Shown here piece after piece: positions 21,888-34,800 of a stretch of 64,000 bases of DNA. How positions within the stretch are numbered: the first letter of the stretch is position 1; the number at the start of each line of letters is the position of its first letter. Source of the stretch: Phytoseiulus persimilis (taxonomy: Eukaryota; Arthropoda; Arachnida; Mesostigmata; Phytoseiidae); the NCBI GenBank assembly GCA_037576195.1, contig CM075102.1:50216745-50280744 (forward strand). Reading direction: 5' to 3'. The notes below the pieces were generated by a model, which ran no database searches, was not told the origin of the DNA, and saw only the letters and a list, made by a program, of their open reading frames with translations. The translations under genes were made by a program, and so were the position numbers.

Positions 21888-24800
21888 ATGTTCAAGTTCA
21901 TCACCGGCCGAAAGGGCTACACGCTTGAGCGGGCGAAGACTGTCAAGGAGCTCTTCGCTTTTTCCAGGGTAATTTAATTCGAGGACTTTGCGGAACAGAT
22001 GTTCGTTCATCGAATCTCGGCTCGAAATTCGTCTAATGGATCGACTCGTTTCAGACTGTGTTCCATGGATTCCCACACTCTCCCTCCTCTCTGGCGTATG
22101 ACGAGGAGCTCTCTTTGATGTGCATTTGCACTAAAAATGGCGCAATACGAGTTTACGGGGCCCCCGGAGTGGAATTTGTTGGGTACCATCCACAAGAGAG
22201 CTCGGTGGTGCAAGTGCATTTCGTCCCCGGCCAAGGTACGTAAAAATCGCCCGTGAGAGGATTATTATTCACATGTGAAGACGGTTTGGAGATAGAACGT
22301 GACTTCCCGGGGTTGGTGAGCTGCATGGTCTCATCTGCAGTTTGCTCTTCACAGGACGCTTGGTTACGGTTCAGGAGAACAATGAGGTCACACTTTGGGA
22401 GATAGTGGATTCTCAACTGGAGATCGTCGAAACAATCGACAACTTCGAGAAGCGAATTTTCAGCGTCTGCGTTTCCCCGAACAAAACGCAGCTGTTGCTC
22501 GGCACCGAACAGGGAGATATCTACGTTGTCGATTTGGAAACTTTCAAATTCACAGATCTTGTTGTGCAGAGGGATCTCATAACTGAAAAAGTGAGTAGAG
22601 CTATTACGTCCCGGGAGCGACGCTCCTAGAATTTCTTTCGAGAATATGGTTGCAAATGAACATTGGTGGATTAAGTTTGAGAGCATCGCATCCGGAAATT
22701 TCCAGGTGCCCGACGATTTCAAAGTCAGTCCTGGCGGTGTGGAGTGCATGCGATGCCTGGATCAGGATCAGTGCATCGTCGGATATCAACGAGGGATCCT
22801 GGTGCTTTTTGATCTGAGCAAGTTGTCAGCGAAGCAGACTTACATCACTCGCAAGGATCTATCATCGATTTACATCGTCGACGATTGCAAGTTTGTGTCA
22901 TGCCACACCGACGGTGGGTACGCCGTCTGGAGCACCATCCTGTCATCGTCTACCAAGCAGGTAAGGATCAAGGAGGCCACCGAGTTTCGTGGCTCTAATT
23001 CAGCCTATTCATGAGCACTGAGTATCGGAGTATCAACATGAGGCTCATTATAGGTTGATCAGATCTACGGTCCACATCACTGCAAGGCTGTTGACAAGCT
23101 TTACGCACTTGACAACGAGAGGACCCTGATTTTCTCTGGGGGTATGCCACGGGCTCAGTACGGAGATCGATACACACTTTCGATTCATCGCGGACCTATC
23201 GAGCGCAAAGTTTTCGAATTCACCTCGAAAGTCCTCGACTTCTTTATTGTGGCGAAAAAAGTCGTGGTGGTCCTCGCAGAAGAAGAAGTCGTAGCTATCA
23301 GTCTGCAAGACCTGAAACCGCTCGCATTGCCCTACTTGTTCCCTCTGCACTGCTCAGCGATCACGAATGTAATCCACGCGCCCGGAGTCCCCGACGAGGT
23401 TGTCGTCAAGCTGACCGACGACGTGGCCACAAACGAGTTCTCTAGCTCAAAGTGGCCTATTCAGGGAGGAAAGCTCGAAAAGCTGGTCGATGCAGAGCCC
23501 GAGAAATCCGATCTCATTCTCACCGGCCACGAAGATGGCAGCGTGAGGATCTACGACGCAACGGGAGTTGTGCTGAAACTTCTTTGCTGCATCAAGACAA
23601 GTTCTATCTTTGCCGAGAGGTAAATTTCCAAAACGGTCTCGCTTGGACGGCTACTCTCGATACTTTTCCCCCCTCAAAATGTGAGGTCTCAACTCTATTC
23701 ATTACTTCCAGATGCCACGATGCTTCTCGTCTCATGGACCAAGACGACGACGAGTTCCTGCAGTTCACAAAAGTTTGCTCTTTCGATCCTTATTCCGACG
23801 ATCCTCGATTCGCGGTGAAGAAACTCGCCTTCAATACCAACAGCGGAACCTTGGCCATCGGAGGCACCGCGGGGCAAATTTTGGTACTGGGTCTGGGCGA
23901 TCCGGAACCCGACGTTCGAGTGACTTCGCTCAACCTCGTCGGAGACAGAGATCACTTCGTTTGGAAGGGCCACGACGCTCTAACTCATGATGCGGACGCC
24001 CCCTTCAGAAGTCGCTACCATATTTCGCACGTCGTCCAAGTCAAACCGCCTGCCAGCGTTACCGCCCTCGCGATCAATGAAAGATGGAATCTCGTTTCGG
24101 TTGGCACAGCCCATGGCTTTGGGTGTGTGGATCTCGCCGCGAATCAAGTCGTCATGTTCAAGTGCACTCTCAACGAAACGGACCACGGCGGTGCAGGAGC
24201 TCATTCCGGTGATATGGTTCGCAGGAAGAGTTTCAAGAAATCGTTGCGAGAGAGTTTCCGGCGTCTTCGGAAAGGTCGTTCGCAGAGGGGCAAGACCGCC
24301 AAAAACCTCGACGAGGTTAAACCGGTAGAACGACAAGTAGAGTCCCGAATCATGCAAGACGATGGTCTTTCCTCCATGGTCCGCTCCCTTCTCTTCAGTG
24401 AGGCCTACATACTGTCTCATTCTTCGACGTCTCGTACGTTCTGGGCATCCACGAATTCTGGAGCCGTATTCGTCTATGCCTTGAAGAAAACCGAGGACTC
24501 GCTAGCTATGACCCTGTGCAAGGAGATCCATCTCAAGCACCACGCACCGGTTCTCGGCGTGTTCGTGGTGGACTCTCATGGTTTCCTTTGTCACGATGCC
24601 CTTCCCAAGGAAAGCGCTGTCCCCAACCTGTGGAGAGTGGTGATCTGTTCGGAGGAACAGATCAAAGTGTTCTCGTTGCCACAGCTCAAGCCTTTGCACA
24701 AGGTTAAATTGACGGCCAACGAAGGTTCACGAATCCGGAAACTCCAGGTGGCCGAATTCAAAAATAACGAGCGCAGTGAGTTCGGGTTGATCGCGATGAC

Positions 24801-27800
24801 CAACCAGGGCCAGATCATCGTATTCTCGCTGCCGGATCTGCGCCGAATCATAACCACAGATTGCTGTCGGAAAGATGACGTCAATGGAATCTCCTCGGCA
24901 GTGTTCACTCCTCAAGGCGAGGGATTCTATCTGAACTCAGCGTCCGAATTTGATCGAGTTTCCGTATCGGCAACCAAGATAACCGCTCCGTGTGGAATAC
25001 TCGAGCTCGCGGAGGGCGCTCGACCCAAGCGGGAGAGGTCCATCGTCAAGCCGAAGGAAGCAGCTGTTGACGCGAAAGTAAGTGTTCAAATCTTGACCAC
25101 CAGTAGTTCAGCCATGAAGGTAAATCGTTCGCATGAGCCGGGCTGAAATACGCCTCTCGATGGTTCGAAAGCCGCGCGCTCCCTTTGGCTGAATAAAAGT
25201 ACGTCCCCGCTCGGAACGTTCTGCACTTCTGTGTATTCCTATGCACTTCGTGCAGCTTTTTTCTCAGGAACCAATAGCTTCCGGTCGTTTCCCGCGAAAA
25301 TCCAACATCGGGCGACGGAGATCCGGACGAATACTACGTGAACTCCATTCGGCCAGTGGAATTTCCAAGAATACACAATGGCAGCAGCCAGTCATGATTT
25401 CGCGCCGTCTGAACAGAGCCTATGAACGTAGAGAAGCGGGATAAAGTTTGGTATCTGAACAAGTGGTTCCGTAGGCTTGCGTTCGATCTCATTAACGACC
25501 CGTATCATAGGAGCGAGCCGCTGACGGGTAGGCGGCAGTGCCGCAAAGCACAACTTTGGGTGGCTCCATTTCAGTGGCGGCTAGGTTCCCGCAGAACACG
25601 CGCACCCTCGACGTTAAACCGAAAGCCTACTTCAAAAATCTACTGCAGAGGACAAACAGTGTGCGTTTTTGGGATTCATGGGTGCCACTGTCTCCAGGAG
25701 GCTTGATGACACAGTTCCATCGGACAAGACTCCGAAAGATCTCAAGTACGACGAGATAACGGCTCTACTCAAGAAAATCTACGATTCCAAATGTCGGGTT
25801 TTTACGTTTCGTACGGCGCGGTCTTCGAATGATCTTGCCTGAGCGCGCTGTTTTTGTGTATCAAAGGACCCCGATACGCAGCAGGCAGTTCTCTCGAAAT
25901 GCGCATCTTTGAGAGAGATGGTCGTGAGGTGTATCGTGCATCACGGATGAGCTCTTGCGAGTGGATGGAGCTTTCGAGAGTACACCGGAGTTTGGAATGC
26001 TTCCAGCGGTACCACACTGCTCCAGAATGATGTGAGACTCCGATAGGCTACCGGAGAGCGTTTCGAGCACACTCTGACATCCTGATTCCTTCAACCTACG
26101 ACAGAAAAACTCACAACCTGAAACTCATCTCTCCAATCGACCGAACTTTCCTACATCGTTCGGGAGGTCTCCGCTGCAGAGCTTCTGGCCGCAATGGCTC
26201 AAGTTTCAACAATGTCACAACAACCACTCGGATTTTGAGAGCTAAAACACAAAGAAATCCCCGAGTGCGATGAAAATATCTGGTTAATCAAGGGAGCACC
26301 TGTTTTGAAGTCTGGCTCCGAATTGGGGTCCCAGGTTGCTATGGTTAAGCTCCCCTCGAGTGAATCGAAACGTGATCGAAATCAGCTAAAACGGCTACCC
26401 GAAGAACTTCGCACCGCGTCGCTAGGAGAAGGACTGAATCTCGCCTTCCTTCCTGCCTGACCTGGAGCCCGAGATAGCCCCGGTCGAGGAGCCTGCGCCT
26501 GCCAGGCGACTGGCCTTTGTGTTGTCACCCTAACCCAGGCAGATGAGGTTGAGCCCCGACTGTTCGAAGAACTAACTCCTACTCACACTGTTTCCCATGT
26601 CCTAAGGAATCCGTGGTTTGCAGCCATTTTCCCTATGCCTCCAACAAGCACAATATCAAATGACGCCCAATCTCAACCCCTGTCGTTCATTCAAGGTAAT
26701 TCCTAAAGAGCGGCGGAGCACCACTCCCGAGAAGCTGAAAGCTACGACGACGCCTGAGAAGCAGGAAGTCTCGCCCGTCATCACGGCGGGCGATAAGAAA
26801 GATAGTCTGCCCAAAAGGCGATCGTCTTCCTCTTCAACGGCCGAGAAGAAACCTGAAGCGGTGTGTGGCGACGCAAACGTCGGAAAAATGCTCAAAACGC
26901 CTACGAAGGAGAAGTCCCCACAGAAAGAAAAGTCGACGTCGAAGGAGAGATCGCCGTCGAAGGAGAGATCTCCGTCAAAAGAGAGATCGCCGGCCAAAGA
27001 AAAATCGCCGTCGAAGGATAAGTCTCCGTCCAAGGACAAAGCGCCGAAGGAGAAGTCGCCCGTCAAGGAGAAGTCCCCATCTAAAGAGAAATCGCCAGCT
27101 AAAGAAACAGCTAAAGAAAAGTCGAAGGAGGATGGCGCCAAAGCGAAATCCGAGAAGCCAGATTCCATTGAAGTTGCCGAAGTAGCTGGAGACGTGACGG
27201 CGGCCTCGCCGAAGACGAAAACCGACGAGCAGAAGAGCGCGACTGCTGGAAAGGTCGCTCCGACTGCCAAGGGCCGTGCAGCTGAGAAGAAGGAGGCAAA
27301 ACAGTCTGCCAAGAAACATCACACCAAGATTGAGGTGAATGGGAGAACCACATGATCGCATAACCGGGACGATTCCCTCCTCTGAACTTTCGCATCAGGC
27401 TTATTTGGTTTGAGCCATGTCTTATCCTATCTGCAGCGCTCGATCGACGCTGCGTCGAAGGAAGAGGAGCCGAAAGAGGTATCCAGCGCTGGAGCGTCTC
27501 AGGAAAAAAAAGAGGAGACCCGATTCGAAGCTGGCCCTGAAGAACGGGGTATCGATGTGAAGCCGACTGCCGCTGCAACTCCGACGAAGGTAAGCAGTCT
27601 GAAACTTCGGACCAATATATCATGTCTATTGGGGAATAAACTTGAAGAGTCGCGCATCCTGAATGGAGATAATTAATGCATTCGAAACGTTCCGCGATAG
27701 AAGGAGGCAGAAGAGGCTCCGAGGGAACGCCGAGTCTCCAAGAAGAACAAGAAAAATTCGAGAAAGAATTCAGCAGCCAATGGTGCAAAGAAGAAGGACA

Positions 27801-28342
27801 ACAACAGCAATAATGTAGTCGAATCCAAAAATGGAAACGGCAAGGAAGCCGACACAAGCGTGAGTTGATTGCCTCTAAGATACGCGGAACTAGAGAAGGA
27901 TTTTTCCCATCAGTGGTCGGAACGAATGCTGACCGTTTTCCAGGTCCATGTGAACGAGAGTCATGAGAAGAAAGAAAAGAAGACCCGCTCTATCGAGAAG
28001 TCCGAAGATGGCAACGCAGAGAAGAAGATTCAAACAGAGCAAGTGGCTGAGCGAAAGATCAAGCAGCAGCTTGAAGAAGGCGACGGCTTCAAGGTTGAGA
28101 CTACGGAGGTCAGCATGACTATCGGAGCGCTGAATAATTTATATCTAACATGGTCTCGAGTATTACTTTCGGAACCCGGGTGGTAATGGAACGTTCGCCC
28201 GCAGGTCATTGTGACGAAGAAGGCCGTGACGGTTTCAGAAGAAACGCGAGTCATCAATGGGAGCGGCGCCGATGGTCTAGAAAATCTCGAGGCTCTGACT
28301 AAATCGCTCAATCTTGACGACATTCTCGCCGAGAAAGAATGA
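21888..28342 (+). CDS. l(2)gl: Lethal giant larvae (Lgl/LLGL) homologue with a long repeat tail
   Basis: Exons 21888-21968, 22055-22235, 22355-22590, 22706-22960, 23054-23619 and 23712-25077 give 895 codons matching Lgl along their length: MFKF start, KTVKELFAFSRTVFHGFPHS, YGAPGVEF, FDPYSDDPRFAV and a WD40 double propeller. The hallmark aPKC site RRKSFKKSLRESFRRL lies near residue 607. Lgl is a cortical polarity protein that antagonises aPKC and binds SNAREs and myosin. Exons 26696-27334, 27437-27589, 27701-27859, 27944-28108 and 28205-28342, all phase 0 like the exon end at 25077, would add 417 aa: about a dozen SPSKE/SPAKE/KEKSP repeats, Lys-rich linkers and an acidic C-terminus. Fusion of the tail to Lgl is inferred from phase and order; it could be a separate gene starting near 26618. 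Total 1312 aa, longer than the roughly 1000-1160 aa usual for the family. Confidence 0.88.
25078..25196 (+). other. Alternative intronic 3' end of the Lgl gene
   Basis: If the donor at 25078 (AAA|GTAAGT) is not used, translation continues 22 codons to a TGA at 25144-25146, and AATAAA follows at 25191-25196. This would give a short Lgl isoform of about 917 aa without the repeat tail. Seen in sequence; use in vivo is untested. Confidence 0.5.
25650..25800 (+). pseudogene. Retrotransposon gag-like fragment in the Lgl intron
   Basis: The + frame FLGFMGATVSRRLDD continues to LKYDEITALLKKIYDSK. It resembles the gag-like segment of gypsy elements (...GA.TY.LL..LV.P....K...EL...L..HY.PK). It lies inside the 1.6-kb intron 25078-26695, the longest in the gene. 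Only this short stretch is recognisable. Confidence 0.45.
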
Positions 28343-29492
28343 ACCGAAGACTTTGCGCTAGCACAAGTACCTTCCCATGGCACAAGCAAATGAATCTTGA
28401 GAGTGGCCGGGCGTTTGATAATTTGCTACAGCTCTCGGAACACCGTCATCTAGTGTGTATTCCATTGTCATTACATACCGAATTCAACGCATCGAACACA
28501 GAACCAATCACGTGCACAAATTCAACTGATCAGCTGGCATCAATCTCTCGGATGAGGTGGAGGTGATGAATTGCTCAAACGAGCAAACTGCCCGCGATCT
28601 CATTCAGAATCGGCCGGAAACGCGGTCCTGTCGGCCTGTTTCCCGTGGGTTCCCAATTTGACAAACTCCAAGGACGAAAGTTGCCTGCTTCGAATATTTT
28701 TTCTACGTCACCTGTCTGTGAGTGCCTTCAGCGTTGTCTTGAACGTCATCGTCCATCCTTTCCAAATGTTTTCACAACGCGTAACCCAGCTTCTGAGAGG
28801 GACGCTTCTCTTCTATTTTGAACCCGAATCTCTACCTGCATGGAAGATCATCAGGCTTCGTTTTTCGGCGATTCGGATCACTTTGGAGTGTTCGAAGAGC
28901 CCGGCAGCCGATGAATCGGACATCAGAATGGCCGTATGTCGTGAACGTCACGCATTTTCATGGAGAATTATCGATGTGTTGTTTTGCCCCACCGCAAGAT
29001 GAATTTTCAAGCAAACATTGTGCAAAAGTTGGGATGCTTATCACTGGCATCGACGACGAGGTGCTTCTCCCAGATAAGATAGGTAAAGACACCTTCACAT
29101 TATGCATTTATCCAGGAATCTCACGAAATCAGATTCACGACGCCATCCTTGACCATCTTACGGACGCAATAATACGGATCGGAAGCGTGACAGAAAATCG
29201 CAGCTCGAGCTGACGCAGTGTGGCATCTCGAAATTCCCTCGATGCCGTTACTCGCGGGCGTGGATCGGTTCGATCCTCGTACTGTATCTCCTTTTGGAAG
29301 ATATTCCTCCGCACTCACATCTTATTTATTATGACACATCCTACATCAAGTGAGGCATCTGGAGAACCGTGGAGTTCAATAAATGCCTGAAGGTTCACTC
29401 TATCTATATATTCTATGGTGCCGGTGACCGCACAGTGTACTGATGTGGAACACTACGGGTATAATTGTTAGATGATAGATCACAGTCGGCTC
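28343..29492. other. 3' flank of the Lgl gene, no further gene called
   Basis: A 131-codon open frame at 28818-29213 (+) has no recognisable motif. No polyadenylation signal is obvious immediately after the 28342 stop. Confidence 0.3.
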
Positions 29493-29567
29493 GTTGGCCG
29501 TGTGGCATAAACCAACGCCTTGGGTGCCACGCTAAGCTAGCAATCGCGGGTTCGATCTCCGGCCGAC
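29493..29567 (+). mobile_element. tRNA-like sequence, probably a SINE head
   Basis: 75 nt whose ends pair as an acceptor stem (GTTGGCC with GGCCGAC, one G-U). It has an A-box-like TGGCATAAACC and a B-box-like GGTTCGATCTC. The anticodon arm does not fold well and the T-arm spacing is off, so I favour a tRNA-derived SINE over a working tRNA. An A-rich stretch (acaacaaaaattt) follows directly. Confidence 0.45.
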
Positions 29568-31009
29568 AACAAAAATTTCTTATGTGGTAAAAAGAGGATT
29601 CAATTTTCATCAGAATTAGATCTGAACCATCTTAAGACCCAAGCCCACCGCCCGCAATGGGATTTGCGAGGCGATAGGGAGTGTTACTGAAGCAATACCG
29701 AGAGGTGATCCCGGAACACTTCTGAGGGCTGGCTGAGAGGTTCAGCCGGAAAACAAAGATCACAGTCGGTGTTATCGCCTCGAACCTGCGAATATTTCAG
29801 AAGCACACGGAAAATCTCGCTCCAATACGAGTTTAGAACACAAGGAGTTTGCAAAAATATGGGAGAAACATTGTGTATTTTCGATCTATTCATTAAACAA
29901 CGCCTACGTCACACGATGCGAAATCTGTTCTTCTCTCATATTAAAGGCGGACTTTCGCACTCAGAGAACTATAGCTCGATTTCAGCCTCACTTATGCTGA
30001 TTCTTTTTCTTCGTTCGCTGGCCAATGGCCTCATGTCTATCGTTCTAGCGGGATGGACCTCAGCTCCATGATTTGTATCAACTGGCCCCTCTTTGCTCCG
30101 TTTATTGTCGAACGAGAAATCGGGATCCTGAAGTTCGAACGAGCTATGGAACCTTTCATGAAATCCCCAAAGTTTCCAACCTCACAGTAGACCAGGTCTG
30201 GTCGGTCCACCCGTCGTTCCAGTGGAAAGTGGACCCACGGTCCAGAGAGTGGGAAACATATTTCATTCTTGTGCAGCAACTCTCGAAGGGTAGACCCCCT
30301 GATTCACGATAGAAACTGTCAGTGCAGGAGGAGGCGAAATCGCAACGAGGGAAGGATATTGGGTGGATGCAAAAGTCCTGGGCCCCTGATTCCAATCGCT
30401 CAAATCTCCGCTAACAGGAGGCACAGGAGGATTTTGGAATGCACGAAATTCGCAGAATTCGGTCAGCTTCCAGATGCAATCATCATAAATGAGCGAGAGG
30501 CGGTGTGCTCACGAGCGATACGCCTGAAATGGTCGAACATCTGAGAATCGCGATTCAACGATTCCGTCGAAACTAAGAATATGACTCCTGTTCCTCTTCA
30601 GAATCATGAAATTCGGCGGCGAATAAGCGTTTCGGAGATAAAAATTGAGCAGTTCGGCCAATGCGAAGCAAAGATATCGGCCGACGAAGATCTGTTGTTT
30701 CAGTGATTATTTAATGATTTTTTTCGCCATCTGAACGGCCTCAGGGATGGGATAAGCTGGAATTCCTCCAGAATCGCTCAGCAGCCTCTCGGGAATGTTA
30801 CTTCAGCACAGATTGATCGGCCAATCTCCCCACTGGGACGATGAGTTCGATTGTTCCGGCAAACAGAGAAACTGGCTTTCTCACAAAACGTCACGTTCTC
30901 AAATGTTCAGACTATCGGAAGCGATGCTGGGAACGGGAGAGGAATTACTTTTCCGTCGCTGAAGCAGACAAAGTCACTACTTGCAAGACTGCCGCCGTGA
31001 TCGTCGCGG
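29568..31009. other. No gene recognised
   Basis: No open frame with family similarity and no strong repeat. The region from about 30560 could include the eroded upstream part of the gypsy fragment that follows. Confidence 0.3.
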
Positions 31010-31800
31010 GATCTGGTCGGGATTCAACCACGGACCACCGTGGAAAGCTCAGAAGCTTCATCGGATCGGCGGCCTCGGACTGGAGGTTCATCAAGAAGTT
31101 CGCTGAGCTAGCCGCACCCTTGTACGAACTTTTGACGCTGGACAAGTTCGAGTGACGGCGTGCGCAAGAGGAGAGCCGCAGAGCCGCTTCTCTACCGCTC
31201 CAAGGAGGGATTGGAAACACTGCTTCAGGCCCACGTCGAAGGGAAACGAGACTCGACGCGATTCCAGCGCAAGTGTCAGAAGGCAAGAAGACAGTAGTTA
31301 CCTGCGCAAATCGGCGCCCCACAAACGCCGAGACGAAATGTCATTCTTCGGGAACTGAGTCCCTGGTTGGGGCGATTCAGAAGTTTCAGCCCTACCTGTG
31401 CGGTCGGCAGTTAGGAGTCGTGGTAGATAGTATCTCCCTATGTTTCTTCGCAGTGGAGCAAATCTCCCGCCCAAGCTTGTCTGCTGCCTGCAATGGCAAT
31501 CCGAGACGGTGTCTCCGAGGTGATCCACCGAAAAGGCAAAGACAGCGGGAACACAGATCCCTCATCTCGACTCACTGTAGCCACACTCCACGTAGAACAG
31601 ATTTTCGGAGGGTCGCTTCTCAGAGTTATGAGCTCGAGGATCCCGCTGGACGACTTCGGACCCGGAACGTGAGAGGCCTCACAACACGTGGACGTCTGGT
31701 CATTGTAGCTGGCCCGATTGGAGCGCGATGCGAGCGTCACCATCTGATCCCATATAAAATGATATTCGTCGGGTAATGAATGATCTTCTACGCGATACTC
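31010..31800 (+). pseudogene. Decayed Ty3/gypsy pol fragment (RT end, RNase H)
   Basis: Pieces in shifting frames match the RT connection and RNase H of gypsy pol: GKLRSFIGSA then WRFIKKFAELAAPLYELL (31030-31150); VSEGKKTVVTCANRRPTNAE, a GAIQKFQPYLCGRQLGVVVD segment (31270-31430); then VIHRKGKDS and a DPSSR segment near 31520-31565, the eroded form of the HRPGK...ADALSR motif. Stops and indels are frequent. It belongs to a different, older insertion than 1593-7094. Confidence 0.7.
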
Positions 31801-34800
31801 CCATATTCGTGGTGATAATAGACAGAGGACTGCGACCTTCCATTGAAAAGACAAAAAATCGAGAGAGGAGGACGGTGTCTCGTCACTTGATGAGACCAGA
31901 CGTACGCTTTTTCATGGAATCCAGGATAGAGAGAGATGGAGGGGCGGCGCTCCCCTGGACATCCGCAGTACTCGAGAGAGAAACTAATTTGGATTTTACC
32001 GAGCAACAGGAGCTGAGAGAAGGAAAAAACGCTCGGCTCGAGAGAAGTCCAGCTCCGGTCATGCTTCCGGTATGATTGTGCCATTTGAGATACGGAGAGA
32101 GGGGGGCACGCCTCATATTGTGACAGTTGACGAAGGAGGCAACGTGCTGTTGTCGGGAGAAATGTTGAGAATTGTGGGCCGGGTTTCATTCGAGTTAACA
32201 GTGAGCTGCGTCTTCAGAGAATCGAACTTGACGAAATTTGTCGGACCCCAGTTCAGAAATGTTTGGAGATCACAGTTGAGGGACTTGAGCATGGTAATTT
32301 GAGAGGAGCTGGTTCTGGCAGCAGCGTGGTACTTTTTGAGAGTACCCGGCGTGAAGCGTACTTCGAGCCCGGGAGCCTCAAGTGCATCGGCCTGCTCGGT
32401 GGAATGGGTGCGGGTTGCCCGGGGTTCCGCCGAACGTGCGATCAGGCTGATTCTCCGTGAGGCGCATTGAAGCTGGGAGCAGGACGCAGACTCTAAATTC
32501 GTTACAATCGCTCAAATTCCTCTCTCGCTTGAGACGACCCTCGTCTCGGCAAGAAATAGAGATCTGCGTTCTTGCTGATCGGAAGAGCGGAAGCAGCTCG
32601 CGATACACACCTTGAGGGCGTTAATCAGAAGTTCTTCGTCCGCAAGGAATCCCTGAGGCGGACGTTCCCCAGCAAAAAAATGAGGCAAGCTCGGGGAACT
32701 TGCTCCCGGAGGATGAAGCTGTGATTTCAAGCTCGAAAACCTGTCAGTTAAGCCCGCATCAGTGTTCCCCAGCTCTCCCGAACGCCAATGGCTGGCTTTA
32801 GAAACAACCTTCTGATCAGGGCTGTTTCCCTGCTCCCATCATCGCATCAACGGCTGACCCGGGGTCACTGAAGCTTCCGAATGATCGTAATCTGTGGCGC
32901 TGCGTCTCATTGAGCTTCTGTTGCATACGTAACCCAATCGGCGATCGGCTGCTATCACGAAGGTCCTCTATTCCGGCGGTGCTGCCAACTCATCCGTCTT
33001 CATTCTGAATCCAAACTTTCTCCATGGCTCATAACCCGCTCATTTGACCTCCAAACTTGATTTGAGTTTCGTTAGAGTAAATGGCGCACGATTCTTTCGA
33101 CGCCTCGGGTTGGTCGCTCAGAAGCTGGCATGATACACGAGGGGACACGGTATGCGGTCAGAGCTAATCAAACTATCATGTTGACGTTCGTTATCTCAGC
33201 GGCGAATCGTTGAGCCAATGAATGAAATTACAGAGATATCGCTCTCTCGCCGGCTGCACAGCTTCCCTTCCTCCTCTTGGTTCGAGGTTGCGCCGTCAAC
33301 ACCCGGATTGAGACAGAAGTGAGCAATTTCATAACGTGAAGTATCCGGTATCCACCACTTAGGGCAGCTGCTGCAAGAGCTGCCTCTCAGGTTCTCGGGA
33401 GCTCGGAAGGATTACTCAGATAAGATGGATAATTCGGGAACTTGAGGGATGGGCTCTGTCTTTCATCATCCGCTTCAAGCGCACGAGAATGCCTTCAACG
33501 AGCCTTGAGTTTTCAGTCCTCTTTCATGGAGAAAAACCCCGCAGCACACTTTCAGATTTCAGCGGGCGAGTTCCTTCCCCCGCGTTCCGTTACTCAGAGC
33601 CGTGAACAACGAGTCTGTGGGTTGGAAAGCGACTGAAATTGTCTGTTTCATCTTGGTATCGTTTGACCTGTCAAACAGTCCATATAGCGCCGGCTGTTGG
33701 CATTCCAGACTATTACTTGCGGAAGAGATCAGCTCGAGCGCCAACCCAGAATGTCTCTGAAAAGGCTTGTGGAAGAACGTTTTAGTTCTTGTGTTACGAC
33801 GAATCAGAACTGCGGAACATTCGCGGGCATAAGTTCGGATATAGTAGGAGGTGAGGGAATGAGTCCTGGATGGTTTGTTGAATATTCGACTCCAAACTCA
33901 TTCGAATCCCTTTAAGTGGCGTATCGAGCCCGCTGTGATGTCTTGGACGGACCCTGTTTCCGATGCTGCGAAAGAGTACAGATGTGTTGCTTCTTTCATC
34001 CACCTTACAGTGAGGACTCTGATGGGGCATAGGAGGAGCTCTGTCCTATTTTTGAGCGAAAATTTGAGCTTCTCTGCAGCTGGTATGATTCTAGGCATGA
34101 GATCGATACCCGTGTGTGAAGACTTCTACCCCACGTACATTCACGATACTGAAGCCTTGATGAGGAGCTCCCAACGCGTGTTCGGTATATTGGAAGTTGA
34201 TTCTCTGGGAGATATTTCAAAGTGTTGACTTCTGGTGAACATGACCTGAGTTTCCATGTGAAGTAAGAAAGCATTTTCATGTTTCTCGGGAGAGGCTTGA
34301 TGCCCGGGTATAGCCGTTCCATCACTCGCCATTGCCTTGTCCATGAGACTCGGGATGAGAATTTCTATTGTCTGGTCCAGTTTCTCTCGTCAAAGTCCTG
34401 CCGAGCCGAGATCAGGATCTGGTAACGTCGGATTTCACCATAAACGTCAAGATTGCGGCAGGGTTTTCATCTGCTGTATGACACTGCGGGAAGTTTTGGG
34501 AAGACCTGAGAATAAGCCCATCTCGGCGATCACTGAAAATTCCACGGAATATCCTGGGATTCCGATGGCGCCCCCGCATACATCTGATCAGACTATGCGC
34601 TGAATAGGATCGAGGAACCATCCGACGGGGTTCCCTGATGAAGGGCGCCAGCGGCACTTGGAGTTTGTTCCCTCATGTTGCCTCACTGGCTCTCCGTCGA
34701 TCGAATTTCCATCCGCGCGACTTCATGATGACGAATTTCGAAAATGAAAACCGCAACGCCACTCGCCCCTCCTACCCGAGACGGCACCGGCACATGTCGC

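Noticed and set aside
26656-27312. Long minus-strand open frame, 218 codons, hydrophobic-acidic and repetitive
   Set aside because: It is the mirror of the Lys/Ser/Pro repeats of the Lgl tail exon; repeats with a 3n period keep all frames open.
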